A stretch of DNA of 64,000 bases from Lagierella massiliensis (GTDB taxonomy: Bacteria; Bacillota; Clostridia; Tissierellales; Peptoniphilaceae): NCBI RefSeq assembly GCF_001407835.1, contig NZ_CYUO01000005.1, positions 868,001-932,000 of the forward strand, given 5' to 3'. The notes under the pieces are model-generated. The model worked only from the letters and a program-made list of their open reading frames with translations, was not told where the DNA came from and did no database searches. This document shows, in pieces, positions 53,218 through 62,692 of the stretch. Positions within the stretch are counted from its first letter, which is position 1. Each line of letters begins with the position of its first letter. A program made the position numbers and the translations under genes.

Positions 53218-54465
53218 CTAACTGAATATTGCAGAAATAAAATCTTTTGGATTAAATTCCATAAGTTGATCTATTTGCTCTCCTACTCCAATATATTTTA
53301 TTGGAATGTTAAATTCTGATTCTATTGGAAATACCATTCCTCCCTTAGCAGTACCATCAAGTTTAGTTATAACAACTCCTGTTATATCAGCAACCTCTTT
53401 AAACTGTTTTACTTGTAAAATTGCATTTTGTCCAGTCGTTCCATCAACCACCAATAAAACTTCTTTTCTTGCATCAGGGTATTCCCTATCTACAATTCTA
53501 TGAATTTTTTCTAATTCATTCATAAGATTCTTTTTATTGTGAAGCCTTCCTGCGGTGTCACAAATAAGGATGTCAGTATTTTTAGATTTTGCTGATGCTA
53601 TTCCATCAAATACAACAGATGCTGGATCTGCTCCCTCTTGGTGAGATATTATATCTACACCTGCTCTATTAGACCATTCATTTAATTGCTCTATGGCAGC
53701 GGCTCTAAATGTATCTGCAGCAACAAGAGTTACAGATTTTCCTTCCGTCTTATATTTTGATGCAAGTTTTCCTATAGTAGTTGTCTTTCCAACTCCATTC
53801 ACACCTATAACAAGCATAATTAAAGGAGTATCTTTTATATTCATGCTATTATCAAGATTTGCTTCTTCAAGTTTTTCAATCATAATATTCATCAACATAT
53901 TTTTTACTTCTTTAGGATCTTTAATTCTTTTAAGCTTAACTTGGCTTTCAAGTTCATCCATAATATGCATTGTTGACTCTACACCTATATCTGCAGATAT
54001 TAAAATTTCTTCAAGTTCTTCAAAAAGTTCTTCGTCAACTTTTTGATACCTTGCCAATGCACTGTCGATTTTATTTGAGATGTTGTCTCTTGTTTTTTGA
54101 AGGCCACTGAAAAGATTGTTAAAGAAACCCTTTTTTTCTACTTTCTCTTTGGTCTCTTCTACTTTTACTTCTTCTGACTTTTCAATAACTTTTTCTTTTT
54201 CAATTTCAGAATCTTCTTCTAATTCTATTTTCCCCTGTTCTTCAACGATAATAGATTCATTTTCAGAAGCATTTTCTTTTAAATCTTCTTTTGAATCCAC
54301 TTCAGAATCTAAATCTTCTTTGATAGAATCCTTTATATTTTCGATATTTTCTTGAATATTTTTAGACTCTTCTGTTATATCTTTTAAACTTTTTTCTACT
54401 TCTTCTTTAGTATCTTCAATTTTTTCTTTGTTTTTCTTAAACTTATTAAAAAAACTTTCTAACAT
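53218..54465 (-). CDS. ftsY: Signal recognition particle receptor FtsY
   Basis: Receptor for SRP-ribosome complexes at the membrane. 415 residues. The first 110 or so are a highly acidic A domain rich in Glu/Asp/Lys. The N domain holds TRDNISNKIDSALARYQKVDEELFEELEEILISADIG; the G domain holds VIGVNGVGKTTTIGKLA, VAADTFRAAAIEQL, LICDTAGRLHNKKNLM and VVITKLDGTAKGGM. Nine bases after smc. ftsY and smc in this order with rnc and radical SAM are typical of Clostridia. The SRP protein gene ffh is not in the window. Confidence 0.97.
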   Translation of the reverse strand: MLESFFNKFKKNKEKIEDTKEEVEKSLKDITEESKNIQENIENIKDSIKEDLDSEVDSKEDLKENASENESIIVEEQGKIELEEDSEIEKEKVIEKSEEVKVEETKEKVEKKGFFNNLFSGLQKTRDNISNKIDSALARYQKVDEELFEELEEILISADIGVESTMHIMDELESQVKLKRIKDPKEVKNMLMNIMIEKLEEANLDNSMNIKDTPLIMLVIGVNGVGKTTTIGKLASKYKTEGKSVTLVAADTFRAAAIEQLNEWSNRAGVDIISHQEGADPASVVFDGIASAKSKNTDILICDTAGRLHNKKNLMNELEKIHRIVDREYPDARKEVLLVVDGTTGQNAILQVKQFKEVADITGVVITKLDGTAKGGMVFPIESEFNIPIKYIGVGEQIDQLMEFNPKDFISAIFS

Positions 54466-54473
54466 AGTTCCTC

Positions 54474-57400
54474 CTACTTTAATTTTAAGGAAATAACTTT
54501 ACTAACTCCTTCTTCCTCCATACTTACCCCATATAGCACATCTGCAATCTCCATTGTAGTTTTTCTATGGGATATCATGATAAATTGAGTTGAATCTGTT
54601 AATGATTTTAAATAATTTGTGTATCTGAAAATATTTGCTTCATCAAGTGCCGCATCTATCTCGTCCAAAATACAAAAAGGCGATGGTCTTGTCTCAAAAA
54701 TAGCAAATAGAAGAGCAACTGCTGTAAGTGCTTTTTCTCCCCCAGATAAAAGTGTCAAACTTTGTAATTTTTTTCCAGGAGGCTCTGCAACTATTTCAAC
54801 TCCAGACTCTAAAGGATTTGTTCCCTCTAACTTAAGCTCTGCATTTCCTCCATCAAAAAGAATTTTAAAAATCTTTTGAAATCTACCATTTATATCTTTA
54901 AACGATGTTGTAAACATCTCTTTCATTTCCTTGTTAAGATTTTTAATTATCTCCTCAATATCATTTTTAGATTTCATCAAGTCGTTCTTCTGGTTTAAAA
55001 GAAAATTAAGGTCTTCATCAACGATTTTAAATTCTTCAATTGTATCTACACTGAAATAACCAAGTTCTCTTAAATCTTTTTTTAATATTTTAAGTTCTTT
55101 TCTTGAAGGTTCCTCTACCTCTTCTACTAACGTAAACTTATCAATATAAACCGAATACTCCTCAAGACAATTATTACGTATTCTAGAAATATTTGAATTT
55201 AAATTTTCAATTTTTTCAAAATTCAACCCCATTGAGTATTCTAATTTTACATTTATCTCCTTATTGTCTCGTAGCTCTTCTCTTCTTTCCAAAAGTTCAT
55301 TTTGTCTCGATTTGAAATCAACTTCATTTTCTTCTAAAATATTTTGAATTTCAATAATCTTTCTATTTAAAACTTTAAGTTCAGAATTGTATTTTTCAAT
55401 ATTTTCTCTATTAACTCTCAAATCTAATTCTACTTTTTCTTTAGACTCCATATCAAGCTTAAGTCTATAAGAAAAATCTTCATTTTCATTTTTAATATCT
55501 TTTTCTTTATTTAATAAGATATTTAAATCCCTCTCTAAGCTCTCTATTTTAGAGTTAATATTTATCTTTTCGATTTCTTGTTTTCTATTTTCAGAGTTAT
55601 TGTTTTCAAACTTTAATTTCAACTCATCATTCTCTATACTTAGTCTTTGAATTTCTTCTTTTATGCTTTCAGGATTTTCTAAATCTAATTCTTCAAAAGA
55701 AATATTTAATATGCTTTCATACTTACTAACAGCTTTTTCATATAATGATTGTTTTACTTTTATATCATTGGAAAGAATTTGAATTTTTTCTTCTAATTCA
55801 ATCTTTTCTTTTTCTTCTATATTTTTTTCTACTTCAATAAGCTTATGTTCTTCATGGTAATTTTTTATTAAGATGTCCAATTTCTTAAGTTCTTTAATTA
55901 ATTTCTCTTTTTCATTTGACATCTGTTTAGTTTCTTTTTCAAGTTCTAAAATCTTATTGTTTCTATTTAATATTTCTGTATTAGAAGATTTTCCAGTATA
56001 TCCGCCTACTATAGATCCCCATGAGTTAAATATCTCTCCGTCAAGGGTGACAATTCTATACCTATTATATTTTTTAGAAACTTCTATTGCATCTTCAAGA
56101 TTATAAACTACTAATGTATTATTTAAAAAGTGATTTATAAGGCCCTTAAACTTTTTGTCACAGTTAATTAATTCTGAAGCAATAGCCAAAATTTTAGGAT
56201 CCTCAAATTTAAAATTTGAATCATGTTTATTTATTTTATTAAGAGGTAAAAATGTTAGTCTTCCAATTCGTTCTGACTTTAAAAATTCTATTAATACCTT
56301 AGCATCATATTCATTTTCAACTACAACATTTTGTAAAGAGCCTCCTAAGGCGTTATTAATTGCAATAAGATATTTATCTTCGACTTCAATTAAATCTGCC
56401 AAGGTTCCAATGCACTTGTCTTTTAAGTTAGTTTTTTTAATACGATTAAAAAAATTTGAAACCTGCTTACTATATCCTTCGTAATTATTTCTAACATTTA
56501 TATAGAAATTAAGTTCCCTATCTTTTGTCTGTAGTTCAACTTCAACCTTATGATACTTTTCGTTTAATTTTGTATAATCATCTTTACAAAACTCGATTTT
56601 ATTTTTTAATTCTTCAATCTCTGATACTTGTCCAAAAACTTTATTTCTAACTTCATTATAGATTTTATTTAAATTATTATAATCTTGTCTTAATTTTTTT
56701 AACTCTTCTTCTAAAGTATGTTTATCCTGGGAAAGTTTTGAAATATCCTCTTTTCGACTTTCAAAAATCCTTTCTCTGGTAAGCTTTTCTACCTGTATAT
56801 TATTCAAAGTTTCTTTTAAAGAAAGAATTTTAGATTCTTTTTCATTTAGTAATAAATTTAAACTATCTATCTCTTTCTTAAATTCTAATACTTTACAATT
56901 GACATTCTCAAGTTCTTTTTTCCTATTGAGCAAAGAGTTATTTATTTCTATTTTTTCTACATCTATTTCTTCAGATTTTATTTTATTTGTTTCCAATTTT
57001 TCTTCAAAATACTTAATCTCTTTTGAAATTCTATCAATTTCATTATTGCCATTCAAAACCCTTTCTTCAGTAAGCTTGAGTTTAAGATTGTAATCTTGAA
57101 TTTTATCTTTTACAGAACTTTCATCCGTCGAAAGTCTTTTTATCTCTTCTTCCAAACTTTTAAGACTATTACTCTCTTCTTCAATCTTTGGTTCAATTTT
57201 TGAAATAAGATCGTTATAGTAGTCTATTTCTTCTTTAATTGACTTATTTTCTCTTATTACTTCATTGTATTTATTTTGTATTATCTCAACATCTACTAAG
57301 TAATAATAAAGATCTAAAAGCTTTATATCCTTTGTAAGTTTTAACCCAATGGTTGCTTTCTTAGCTTGCTTTTCAAGATAGTCTCTATTTTCTTGTTTTT

Positions 57401-57989
57401 GTATTAAAACATCTTCAATTCTTCCAAGATTTGTAACTGTCTTGTCAAGCTTTTTTAAAGCTTCTTCCTTCTTATACTTATACTTCGAAATACCAGAAGC
57501 TTCTTCAAATATATATCTTCTGTCTTCACTCTTATTAGAAAGAATCTCATCAATTCTACCTTGTCCGATAATAGAATACCCTTCCTTACCTATACCAGTA
57601 TCCATAAAAAGTTCTCTTATATCTTTAAGACGACAAGCTTTTTTATTGATGTAGTACTGAGACTCTCCTGTTCTAAAAACTCTTCTTGTAACAACTACCT
57701 TTTCATATTCTATAGGTATCCACTTTTCGCTATTATCAAATGATAGAGAAACTGAAGCAAAATTTAATGGCGCAATTTTTTCTGTACCTGAAAATATAAC
57801 ATCTTCCATCTTGCTTCCACGAAGTGACTTTGCAGATTGTTCTCCCAAAACCCATCTTATGGCGTCAGAGATATTTGACTTTCCACTTCCATTAGGTCCA
57901 ACTATGGCACATATAGGATTATTAAATTGTAAATTTACTTTATCTTTAAAAGATTTAAAACCCTTTAATTCAACCGCTTCTAATTTCAC
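54474..57989 (-). CDS. smc: Chromosome segregation ATPase SMC
   Basis: Core of condensin Smc-ScpAB; 1171 residues. N-terminal ATPase half with AIVGPNGSGKSNISDAIRWVLGEQSAKSLRGSKMEDVIFSG, a coiled coil, the hinge (about 520-660, with VGGYTGKSSN at its end), the second coiled coil, and the C-terminal half with LLSGGEKALTAVALLFAI and the Walker B FCILDEIDAALDEANI. Starts at GTG, directly after the radical SAM stop. The coiled coils are rich in Lys/Glu/Asn. Partners scpA and scpB are at 45.3-46.6 kb. Confidence 0.97.
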   Translation of the reverse strand: MKLEAVELKGFKSFKDKVNLQFNNPICAIVGPNGSGKSNISDAIRWVLGEQSAKSLRGSKMEDVIFSGTEKIAPLNFASVSLSFDNSEKWIPIEYEKVVVTRRVFRTGESQYYINKKACRLKDIRELFMDTGIGKEGYSIIGQGRIDEILSNKSEDRRYIFEEASGISKYKYKKEEALKKLDKTVTNLGRIEDVLIQKQENRDYLEKQAKKATIGLKLTKDIKLLDLYYYLVDVEIIQNKYNEVIRENKSIKEEIDYYNDLISKIEPKIEEESNSLKSLEEEIKRLSTDESSVKDKIQDYNLKLKLTEERVLNGNNEIDRISKEIKYFEEKLETNKIKSEEIDVEKIEINNSLLNRKKELENVNCKVLEFKKEIDSLNLLLNEKESKILSLKETLNNIQVEKLTRERIFESRKEDISKLSQDKHTLEEELKKLRQDYNNLNKIYNEVRNKVFGQVSEIEELKNKIEFCKDDYTKLNEKYHKVEVELQTKDRELNFYINVRNNYEGYSKQVSNFFNRIKKTNLKDKCIGTLADLIEVEDKYLIAINNALGGSLQNVVVENEYDAKVLIEFLKSERIGRLTFLPLNKINKHDSNFKFEDPKILAIASELINCDKKFKGLINHFLNNTLVVYNLEDAIEVSKKYNRYRIVTLDGEIFNSWGSIVGGYTGKSSNTEILNRNNKILELEKETKQMSNEKEKLIKELKKLDILIKNYHEEHKLIEVEKNIEEKEKIELEEKIQILSNDIKVKQSLYEKAVSKYESILNISFEELDLENPESIKEEIQRLSIENDELKLKFENNNSENRKQEIEKININSKIESLERDLNILLNKEKDIKNENEDFSYRLKLDMESKEKVELDLRVNRENIEKYNSELKVLNRKIIEIQNILEENEVDFKSRQNELLERREELRDNKEINVKLEYSMGLNFEKIENLNSNISRIRNNCLEEYSVYIDKFTLVEEVEEPSRKELKILKKDLRELGYFSVDTIEEFKIVDEDLNFLLNQKNDLMKSKNDIEEIIKNLNKEMKEMFTTSFKDINGRFQKIFKILFDGGNAELKLEGTNPLESGVEIVAEPPGKKLQSLTLLSGGEKALTAVALLFAIFETRPSPFCILDEIDAALDEANIFRYTNYLKSLTDSTQFIMISHRKTTMEIADVLYGVSMEEEGVSKVISLKLK

Positions 57990-59051
57990 CTAATCCAAAC
58001 CCCTATAACTTTTCAAAAACTTGTCCATGTCAAGATCTACCGAATCCATACTTGATTGAATCCTAATCTTATCAATATTTGTTCCATGAACTCTAAACTT
58101 TTTTATTTTGTATTTTTCTATTAAAAATTTCTTATTCGTTCCTTTATTTCCAATAAGATAGTTTAATTCACTATTTTTTACATATACATCTATCTCTTGT
58201 CTAATAAAGTTTTTCAAAGCTTCATCCATAGCATCTTTGTAGAGTTCTTGAATCGTAAGCTGTCTTATTGATGGATGAAATGGCCCTGCAACAACATCTT
58301 TCCCAAGAGTTATATTATCTGTAGGCTGTAACCCTATTCTTATAACATCAATTCCATTTTTATAAAATTTACAAAAAATATCTTTACAGAGAATTATTGT
58401 GTCATTTAGAGTATACGGATTGTACTCTCCAGCTAAATAAAGTTTCTCCAAGAAGCTATCTTTAATTACAAGAGTTGGATATATTCTTACAAATTCTGGC
58501 CCAATTTTTATAAATTCATCAGCTGTATATAAATCCATTTCCATATCTGATTTATATAGACCTAACATCTGTTGTAGTCCAAGTCTAAATCCGAATTCCT
58601 TTATTAGTTTTGAAGATTTATAAACTACATCTGACAGATGATTTCTTTGGTTTGCAATAAGAACCTCATCCACAAGAGACTGAACACCGAGTTCTATAGT
58701 TGAAACTCCATATGCTTTCAATATGTTTAGAATATTTTCATCAATATAGTCAGGTCTTGTTGAAAGTCTCAAAGAATTTACAACCCCTCTATCAATAAAA
58801 CTCTTTCCTATACTTAAAAATTCCTTCATTACATCCATAGGAAGCCCTGTGAAGCTACCTCCATAAAATGCAATTTGTGTTTCATTATCCTTATTTGAAA
58901 AATAATTCAAATACTCTTCAATAGAATTCTTTGTATCTTCATAATCTTTTATATAATCTTGATTTGTTATCTTTCGTTGATTACAGAAAACACAATCATT
59001 AGGGCATCCATAATGTGGAACAAATACTGGTATAATATTTAACTTACTCAA
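57990..59051 (-). CDS. Radical SAM protein, Elp3-like
   Basis: 353 residues. The cluster motif is HYGCPNDCVFCNQRK, CxxxCxxC. The SAM barrel includes IAFYGGSFTGLP, LRLSTRPDYI and TIELGVQSLVDEVLIANQRNH, which place it with Elp3-like proteins lacking the acetyltransferase domain. Such proteins commonly stand between rnc and smc in Clostridia, but their reaction is unknown to me. The start is TTG (GGGGA six bases before), eight bases inside the end of rnc. Confidence 0.9.
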   Translation of the reverse strand: MSKLNIIPVFVPHYGCPNDCVFCNQRKITNQDYIKDYEDTKNSIEEYLNYFSNKDNETQIAFYGGSFTGLPMDVMKEFLSIGKSFIDRGVVNSLRLSTRPDYIDENILNILKAYGVSTIELGVQSLVDEVLIANQRNHLSDVVYKSSKLIKEFGFRLGLQQMLGLYKSDMEMDLYTADEFIKIGPEFVRIYPTLVIKDSFLEKLYLAGEYNPYTLNDTIILCKDIFCKFYKNGIDVIRIGLQPTDNITLGKDVVAGPFHPSIRQLTIQELYKDAMDEALKNFIRQEIDVYVKNSELNYLIGNKGTNKKFLIEKYKIKKFRVHGTNIDKIRIQSSMDSVDLDMDKFLKSYRGLD

Positions 59052-59760
59052 AGTCTATCCCCATTTTTATAATAGAATTTTTTGCAGCATCTTGTTCTGC
59101 TTGTTTTTTATTTTTCCCAACTCCCTGTTCCAGTGCAGTTGTTCCACAAAATGCAGTAACATAAAAAGTTTTATCATGATCTGGTCCAGTAGAATTGTCA
59201 AGTCTATAAGTCAATTTTTCCTTCATTTCCCTTTGAATATAATTTTGTAATATCGACTTGTAATTTAAGCTTGAAGTTTCTAGATATTTCATAAAAAGTC
59301 CTATATGTTTTACAGTAATCAAATCATACACAACCTCGTATGAAGAATCTAAATATATTGATGCCATCAAAGCTTCAAATGTGTCTGAAAGAGTTGATAT
59401 TCTTTTTTTTCCTCCAGACTTAGCCTCTCCCTTTCCCATAATCAATAAATCTCCAAGCTTAAAATGCTCTGCTGCATAACCAAAACTTGGCTCACATGTA
59501 ACCATGCTCTTCAACTTCGTTAGTTTACCTTCATCTTTCTCATGATATTTTTTAAAAAAATATTCAGCAAATACCGCTCCAAGTATTGCATCTCCTAAAA
59601 ATTCTAACCTTTCGTTTGATTTGTAATTTTTATTTTTTGACTCATTTACCTTTGAAATATGATGGAAGGCATAATCTAAAAGTTCAATATCATTGAACTT
59701 ATAGCCTATACGCTCTTCCAAAGCATTCAATTGTTTAAGCCTTTCACCACTCAATATCAA
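59044..59760 (-). CDS. rnc: Ribonuclease III
   Basis: Cleaves double-stranded RNA, including rRNA precursors. 238 residues. RNase III domain with signature NERLEFLGDAILGAVFAEYFF (about 48-68; catalytic Glu/Asp), then DTFEALMASIYLD (second metal site), then a double-stranded RNA-binding domain to GKNKKQAEQDAAKNSI. The start is TTG with AGAGG six bases upstream, three bases after the acpP stop. It follows acpP in the classical order. Confidence 0.96.
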   Translation of the reverse strand: MILSGERLKQLNALEERIGYKFNDIELLDYAFHHISKVNESKNKNYKSNERLEFLGDAILGAVFAEYFFKKYHEKDEGKLTKLKSMVTCEPSFGYAAEHFKLGDLLIMGKGEAKSGGKKRISTLSDTFEALMASIYLDSSYEVVYDLITVKHIGLFMKYLETSSLNYKSILQNYIQREMKEKLTYRLDNSTGPDHDKTFYVTAFCGTTALEQGVGKNKKQAEQDAAKNSIIKMGIDFE

Positions 59761-59762
59761 TT

Positions 59763-59990
59763 TTAACCTCTTTTGCTGCTTTCGATGTATGAAACTATAT
59801 CTGAAACTGTAATTATTTCATCTAACTTAGAATCATCTATTTCAATATCAAACTCATCTTCGAGGGCCATAACAAGTTCTACAAGACCGATTGAATCAGC
59901 ACCTAAGTCTTCTCTTATTACAGTATCCATGTTTACATTTTCCACATCAAATTCTTCTTTTATAACTTCTGAAACTTTATCAAAAATCAT
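59763..59990 (-). CDS. acpP: Acyl carrier protein
   Basis: 75-residue carrier for fatty acid synthesis. The phosphopantetheine Ser lies in REDLGADSIGLVELVMALE (Ser36-like). Acidic throughout, as expected. GGAGG precedes the ATG; one base separates it from the plsX stop. PlsX uses acyl-ACP, so the adjacency is functional. Confidence 0.96.
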   Translation of the reverse strand: MIFDKVSEVIKEEFDVENVNMDTVIREDLGADSIGLVELVMALEDEFDIEIDDSKLDEIITVSDIVSYIESSKRG

Positions 59991-59991
59991 T

Positions 59992-60978
59992 TTAAACCTC
60001 CAAGTTTTCTTCTATTTTTCTTACAACATCTTTTTTTACAAATTGAATTAACTTATCTATTCCGGTTTCGATTGCTCTTTCATTCGAACTTCCATGAGCT
60101 TTAAAAACAGCTTTTTTAACCCCAAGAAGTGGTGCTGCACCAACTTCATTATAATCAAAACTACTTTTAAGTTTATATAGTGCAGGTTTCATTAATGCTG
60201 CACCTATTTTTGTTCTAAATGAAGACATTATTCCTTCTTTTAAAATTTCTGTAAGTCTTATGGCAGTGCCCTCAATGCTTTTTAATAACACATTTCCTGA
60301 AAAGCCATCGGTAACTATAACATCTACATTCCCACTTAATGCGTCCCTTGCTTCAATATTACCTACAAAGTTTAAGTTCATATTCTTTAGATGTTCATAA
60401 GTTTCTTTTCTTAAACTGTCACCTTTATTTTCTTCTGTACCTACAGAAAGGAGTCCTATTCTTGGTTTTGCTACATTTAAAACTTCTCTTGAATAAACAT
60501 TTCCCATTACCGCAAACTGATAAAGAAGTTCTGGAGTACAGTCCATGTTAGCTCCCCCATCAAGTAAAAGTGTATAATTATCTTTTGCAGGTAATACCAC
60601 CGTCAAAGCTCCTCTTGATATATTATCTATTCTCTTAACTATCAGAGTCGCACCTGCAAGAAGTGCTCCTGTGCTTCCACAGGAAAGAATTCCATCATAG
60701 TTCTCTTCTTTTAATTTTTTCAACCCCAATGTAATTGAAGAATTCTTTTTTCTCCTAATTGCAAGAGCCGGCTCTTCCTCGTTAGAAATAAATTCATTTG
60801 TATCTATTATTTCTATTCTATTTTTGTTTTTTGAATCTTTAATTAATTCTATAATTTCCTTTTCAGGTCCGATAAAAGTTATTTCAATCTCTTGATGGTT
60901 ATCTAAAGCTCTAAGTCCACCTTTAACTACCACTTCGCACCCTTTATCTGCACCTAATGTATCCAATAATATTTTCAT
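59992..60978 (-). CDS. plsX: Phosphate acyltransferase PlsX
   Basis: Makes acyl-phosphate from acyl-ACP, the first step of phospholipid synthesis with PlsY. 328 residues from the ATG at 60978, preceded by GAGGTG; the earlier start is rejected for lack of a site. Motifs are LLDTLGADKGCEVVVKGG, LSCGSTGALLAGATL, LLDGGANMDCTPELLYQFAVMG, RIGLLSVGTEENKG and VDVIVTDGFSGNVLLKSIEG. The usual fapR neighbour is absent. An extended -10 (TATGGTAAAAT) lies about 22 bases before. Confidence 0.96.
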   Translation of the reverse strand: MKILLDTLGADKGCEVVVKGGLRALDNHQEIEITFIGPEKEIIELIKDSKNKNRIEIIDTNEFISNEEEPALAIRRKKNSSITLGLKKLKEENYDGILSCGSTGALLAGATLIVKRIDNISRGALTVVLPAKDNYTLLLDGGANMDCTPELLYQFAVMGNVYSREVLNVAKPRIGLLSVGTEENKGDSLRKETYEHLKNMNLNFVGNIEARDALSGNVDVIVTDGFSGNVLLKSIEGTAIRLTEILKEGIMSSFRTKIGAALMKPALYKLKSSFDYNEVGAAPLLGVKKAVFKAHGSSNERAIETGIDKLIQFVKKDVVRKIEENLEV

Positions 60979-60989
60979 ATTACACCTCA

Positions 60990-61008
60990 CTATATTTTAC
61001 CATATAAA
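60990..61008 (-). promoter_or_regulatory. plsX operon extended -10 promoter
   Basis: Minus strand TATGGTAAAAT, TG-n-TAAAAT, weak -35. No FapR-type operator was recognised. The 148-base gap from plsX to rpmF otherwise holds only the rpmF terminator. Confidence 0.5.
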
Positions 61009-61092
61009 AAGTGTTTTATGCATTCTTAAAGTTTTATAGATACATTTAATTCAAATTTTGTTACATTCCATTTATTTAATTAATTCTAAAAT

Positions 61093-61117
61093 AAAAAAGA
61101 GAGGAAAAATCCTCTCT
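61093..61117 (-). terminator. rpmF terminator
   Basis: AGAGAGGA, four bases, TCCTCTCT, then TTTTTTAT in the minus direction. Confidence 0.88.
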
Positions 61118-61126
61118 AATCTCTTA

Positions 61127-61312
61127 TTAATCTTCATCAACTGATAAGATTGATTTGCCATCATAATAACCGCAATTTCTACAAACTCTATGTGGTAATT
61201 TTGGTTCATGGCATTCAGGGCATTCAACTATAGTTACTTTAGGTAACTGATATGATGATGCTCTTCTCTTGTCTCTTCTAGCTTTGGAAGTTTTTCTCTT
61301 TGGTACTGCCAT
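61127..61312 (-). CDS. rpmF: Ribosomal protein L32
   Basis: 61-residue ribosomal protein. Start AVPKRKTSKARRDKRRA, followed by the zinc-binding Cys4: CPECHEPK and CRNCGYY. The acidic tail SVDED is usual. RBS GAGGAGGTG before ATG. It has its own promoter and terminator and so is transcribed alone. The usual upstream DUF177 (YceD) gene is absent between it and ackA, and the plsX that usually follows is downstream. Confidence 0.97.
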   Translation of the reverse strand: MAVPKRKTSKARRDKRRASSYQLPKVTIVECPECHEPKLPHRVCRNCGYYDGKSILSVDED

Positions 61313-61356
61313 TATTACACCTCCTCAATAGTTAAATCTTTTTTAATTTTTTTAAA

Positions 61357-61381
61357 TTATGGGAGGCTAACAGTCCCATAA
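61357..61381 (-). promoter_or_regulatory. Hairpin in the rpmF leader
   Basis: TTATGGGA, nine bases, TCCCATAA: an 8-bp perfect arm about 45 bases before the rpmF ATG and without a T run, so not a terminator. Possibly a binding site or mRNA stabiliser; its function is unknown. Confidence 0.45.
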
Positions 61382-61418
61382 GCTAATAAGTTATGATTTA
61401 AATTTATCTAACGTTAGT

Positions 61419-61447
61419 ATTATACTTATTTTTAGAAACCTTGTCAA
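61419..61447 (-). promoter_or_regulatory. rpmF promoter
   Basis: Minus strand TTGACA, 17 bases, TATAAT: perfect consensus. It lies against the end of ackA, with its -35 over the last base(s) around the stop. Confidence 0.95.
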
Positions 61448-62635
61448 CTACTTACTTAATTCTAATGTATCTCTTGCTATCATAAGTTCTTCATTTGTTG
61501 GAACAATAAATACTTTTATCTTAGAATCATCTGCAGAGATTAAAGCTTCTTTTCTAACTTTGTTCTTTTCTTCATCAAGTATGATTCCAAAGTTTTCAAG
61601 ATCTTTTAATATAGCAGCTCTTGAAGTTATACCATTTTCTCCAATACCACCTGCAAAGCATATTGCATCAACATGACCAAGTTCAAGAAGGTAAGCACCT
61701 AAGAATTTTCTAACTCTGTTGTGGAACATGTCAAGTGCAAGTTTTGCTCTTTCATTTCCTTCGTTGCTTGCTTGTTCTAAGTCTCTAAAGTCTGAACTTA
61801 GTCCTGATATTCCAAGAACACCAGACTTTTTATTAAGGAATTGATTCATTTCATCTGGTGAAAGACCTTCTTCATTTTGAATAAAGTTTAAAACTGTTGG
61901 ATCTAAGTCACCTGATCTTGTTCCCATGATAAGTCCTTCCAACGGAGTAAGTCCCATTGTTGTGTTTAAACATTTACCATTTTTTATAGCTGCTAAAGAT
62001 GATCCATTACCTAAATGTAGAGTTACTATATTAATATCTTTTTGATCTTTTCTCAATAATTCAGCAGTTCTTCTTGTAATATACTTATGACTTGTTCCAT
62101 GGAAACCAAATTTTCTTAATCTATATTTTTCATAGTATTCATAAGGTATTCCATACATATAATTATATGCTGGCATTGTCATATGGAAAGCTGTATCAAA
62201 TACTGCTACATTTGGTTTGCCAGGAAGTATTTTTTCACAAGCTTCAATTCCCATTAAGTTTGCTGGGTTGTGAAGCGGACCAAATTTAATATATTCTTTA
62301 ATGATTGATTTTACATGGTCATCAATAAGTGTTGAGTCAACACATTCTTCTCCACCATGAAGTACTCTATGTCCAATTGCATTAATTTCATCAACGCTCT
62401 TGATAGCTCCTTTTTCAGGATCAGTTAAGAAATCAAATACTAAAGTTAAAGCTTCAGTATGTGTAGGCATTGGAGCTTCTTTAGACATTTTTTTGTCTCC
62501 AACTTCTTGAGATATCTTTGATCCTTCAATTCCAATTCTTTCAACTAAACCTTTTGCGATAACTTCTTCATTTTCCATATCAAATAATTGATACTTCAAT
62601 GATGAACTACCACAATTTACTACTAATACTTTCAT
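61448..62635 (-). CDS. ackA: Acetate kinase
   Basis: Makes ATP and acetate from acetyl phosphate, the energy-yielding step of fermentation. 395 residues from the ATG at 62635, with GGAGGGTGT upstream. Signatures: LVVNCGSSSLKYQLFDM, GHRVLHGGEE, VFDTAFHMTMP, FGFHGTSHKYITRR, LHLGNGSSLAAIKNGKCLNTTMG and FAGGIGENG. pta is not adjacent. It stands about 57 bases after plsY and may share its transcript. Confidence 0.97.
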   Translation of the reverse strand: MKVLVVNCGSSSLKYQLFDMENEEVIAKGLVERIGIEGSKISQEVGDKKMSKEAPMPTHTEALTLVFDFLTDPEKGAIKSVDEINAIGHRVLHGGEECVDSTLIDDHVKSIIKEYIKFGPLHNPANLMGIEACEKILPGKPNVAVFDTAFHMTMPAYNYMYGIPYEYYEKYRLRKFGFHGTSHKYITRRTAELLRKDQKDINIVTLHLGNGSSLAAIKNGKCLNTTMGLTPLEGLIMGTRSGDLDPTVLNFIQNEEGLSPDEMNQFLNKKSGVLGISGLSSDFRDLEQASNEGNERAKLALDMFHNRVRKFLGAYLLELGHVDAICFAGGIGENGITSRAAILKDLENFGIILDEEKNKVRKEALISADDSKIKVFIVPTNEELMIARDTLELSK

Positions 62636-62692
62636 ACACCCTCCTGAAATATTATTATTCACAATTTTACTAAACAATTATATCACAAATTA

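Noticed and set aside
62636-62677. Longer AckA start
   Set aside because: MKVLVVNCGSS is the family start and has a strong AGGAGG site; the earlier frame does not.
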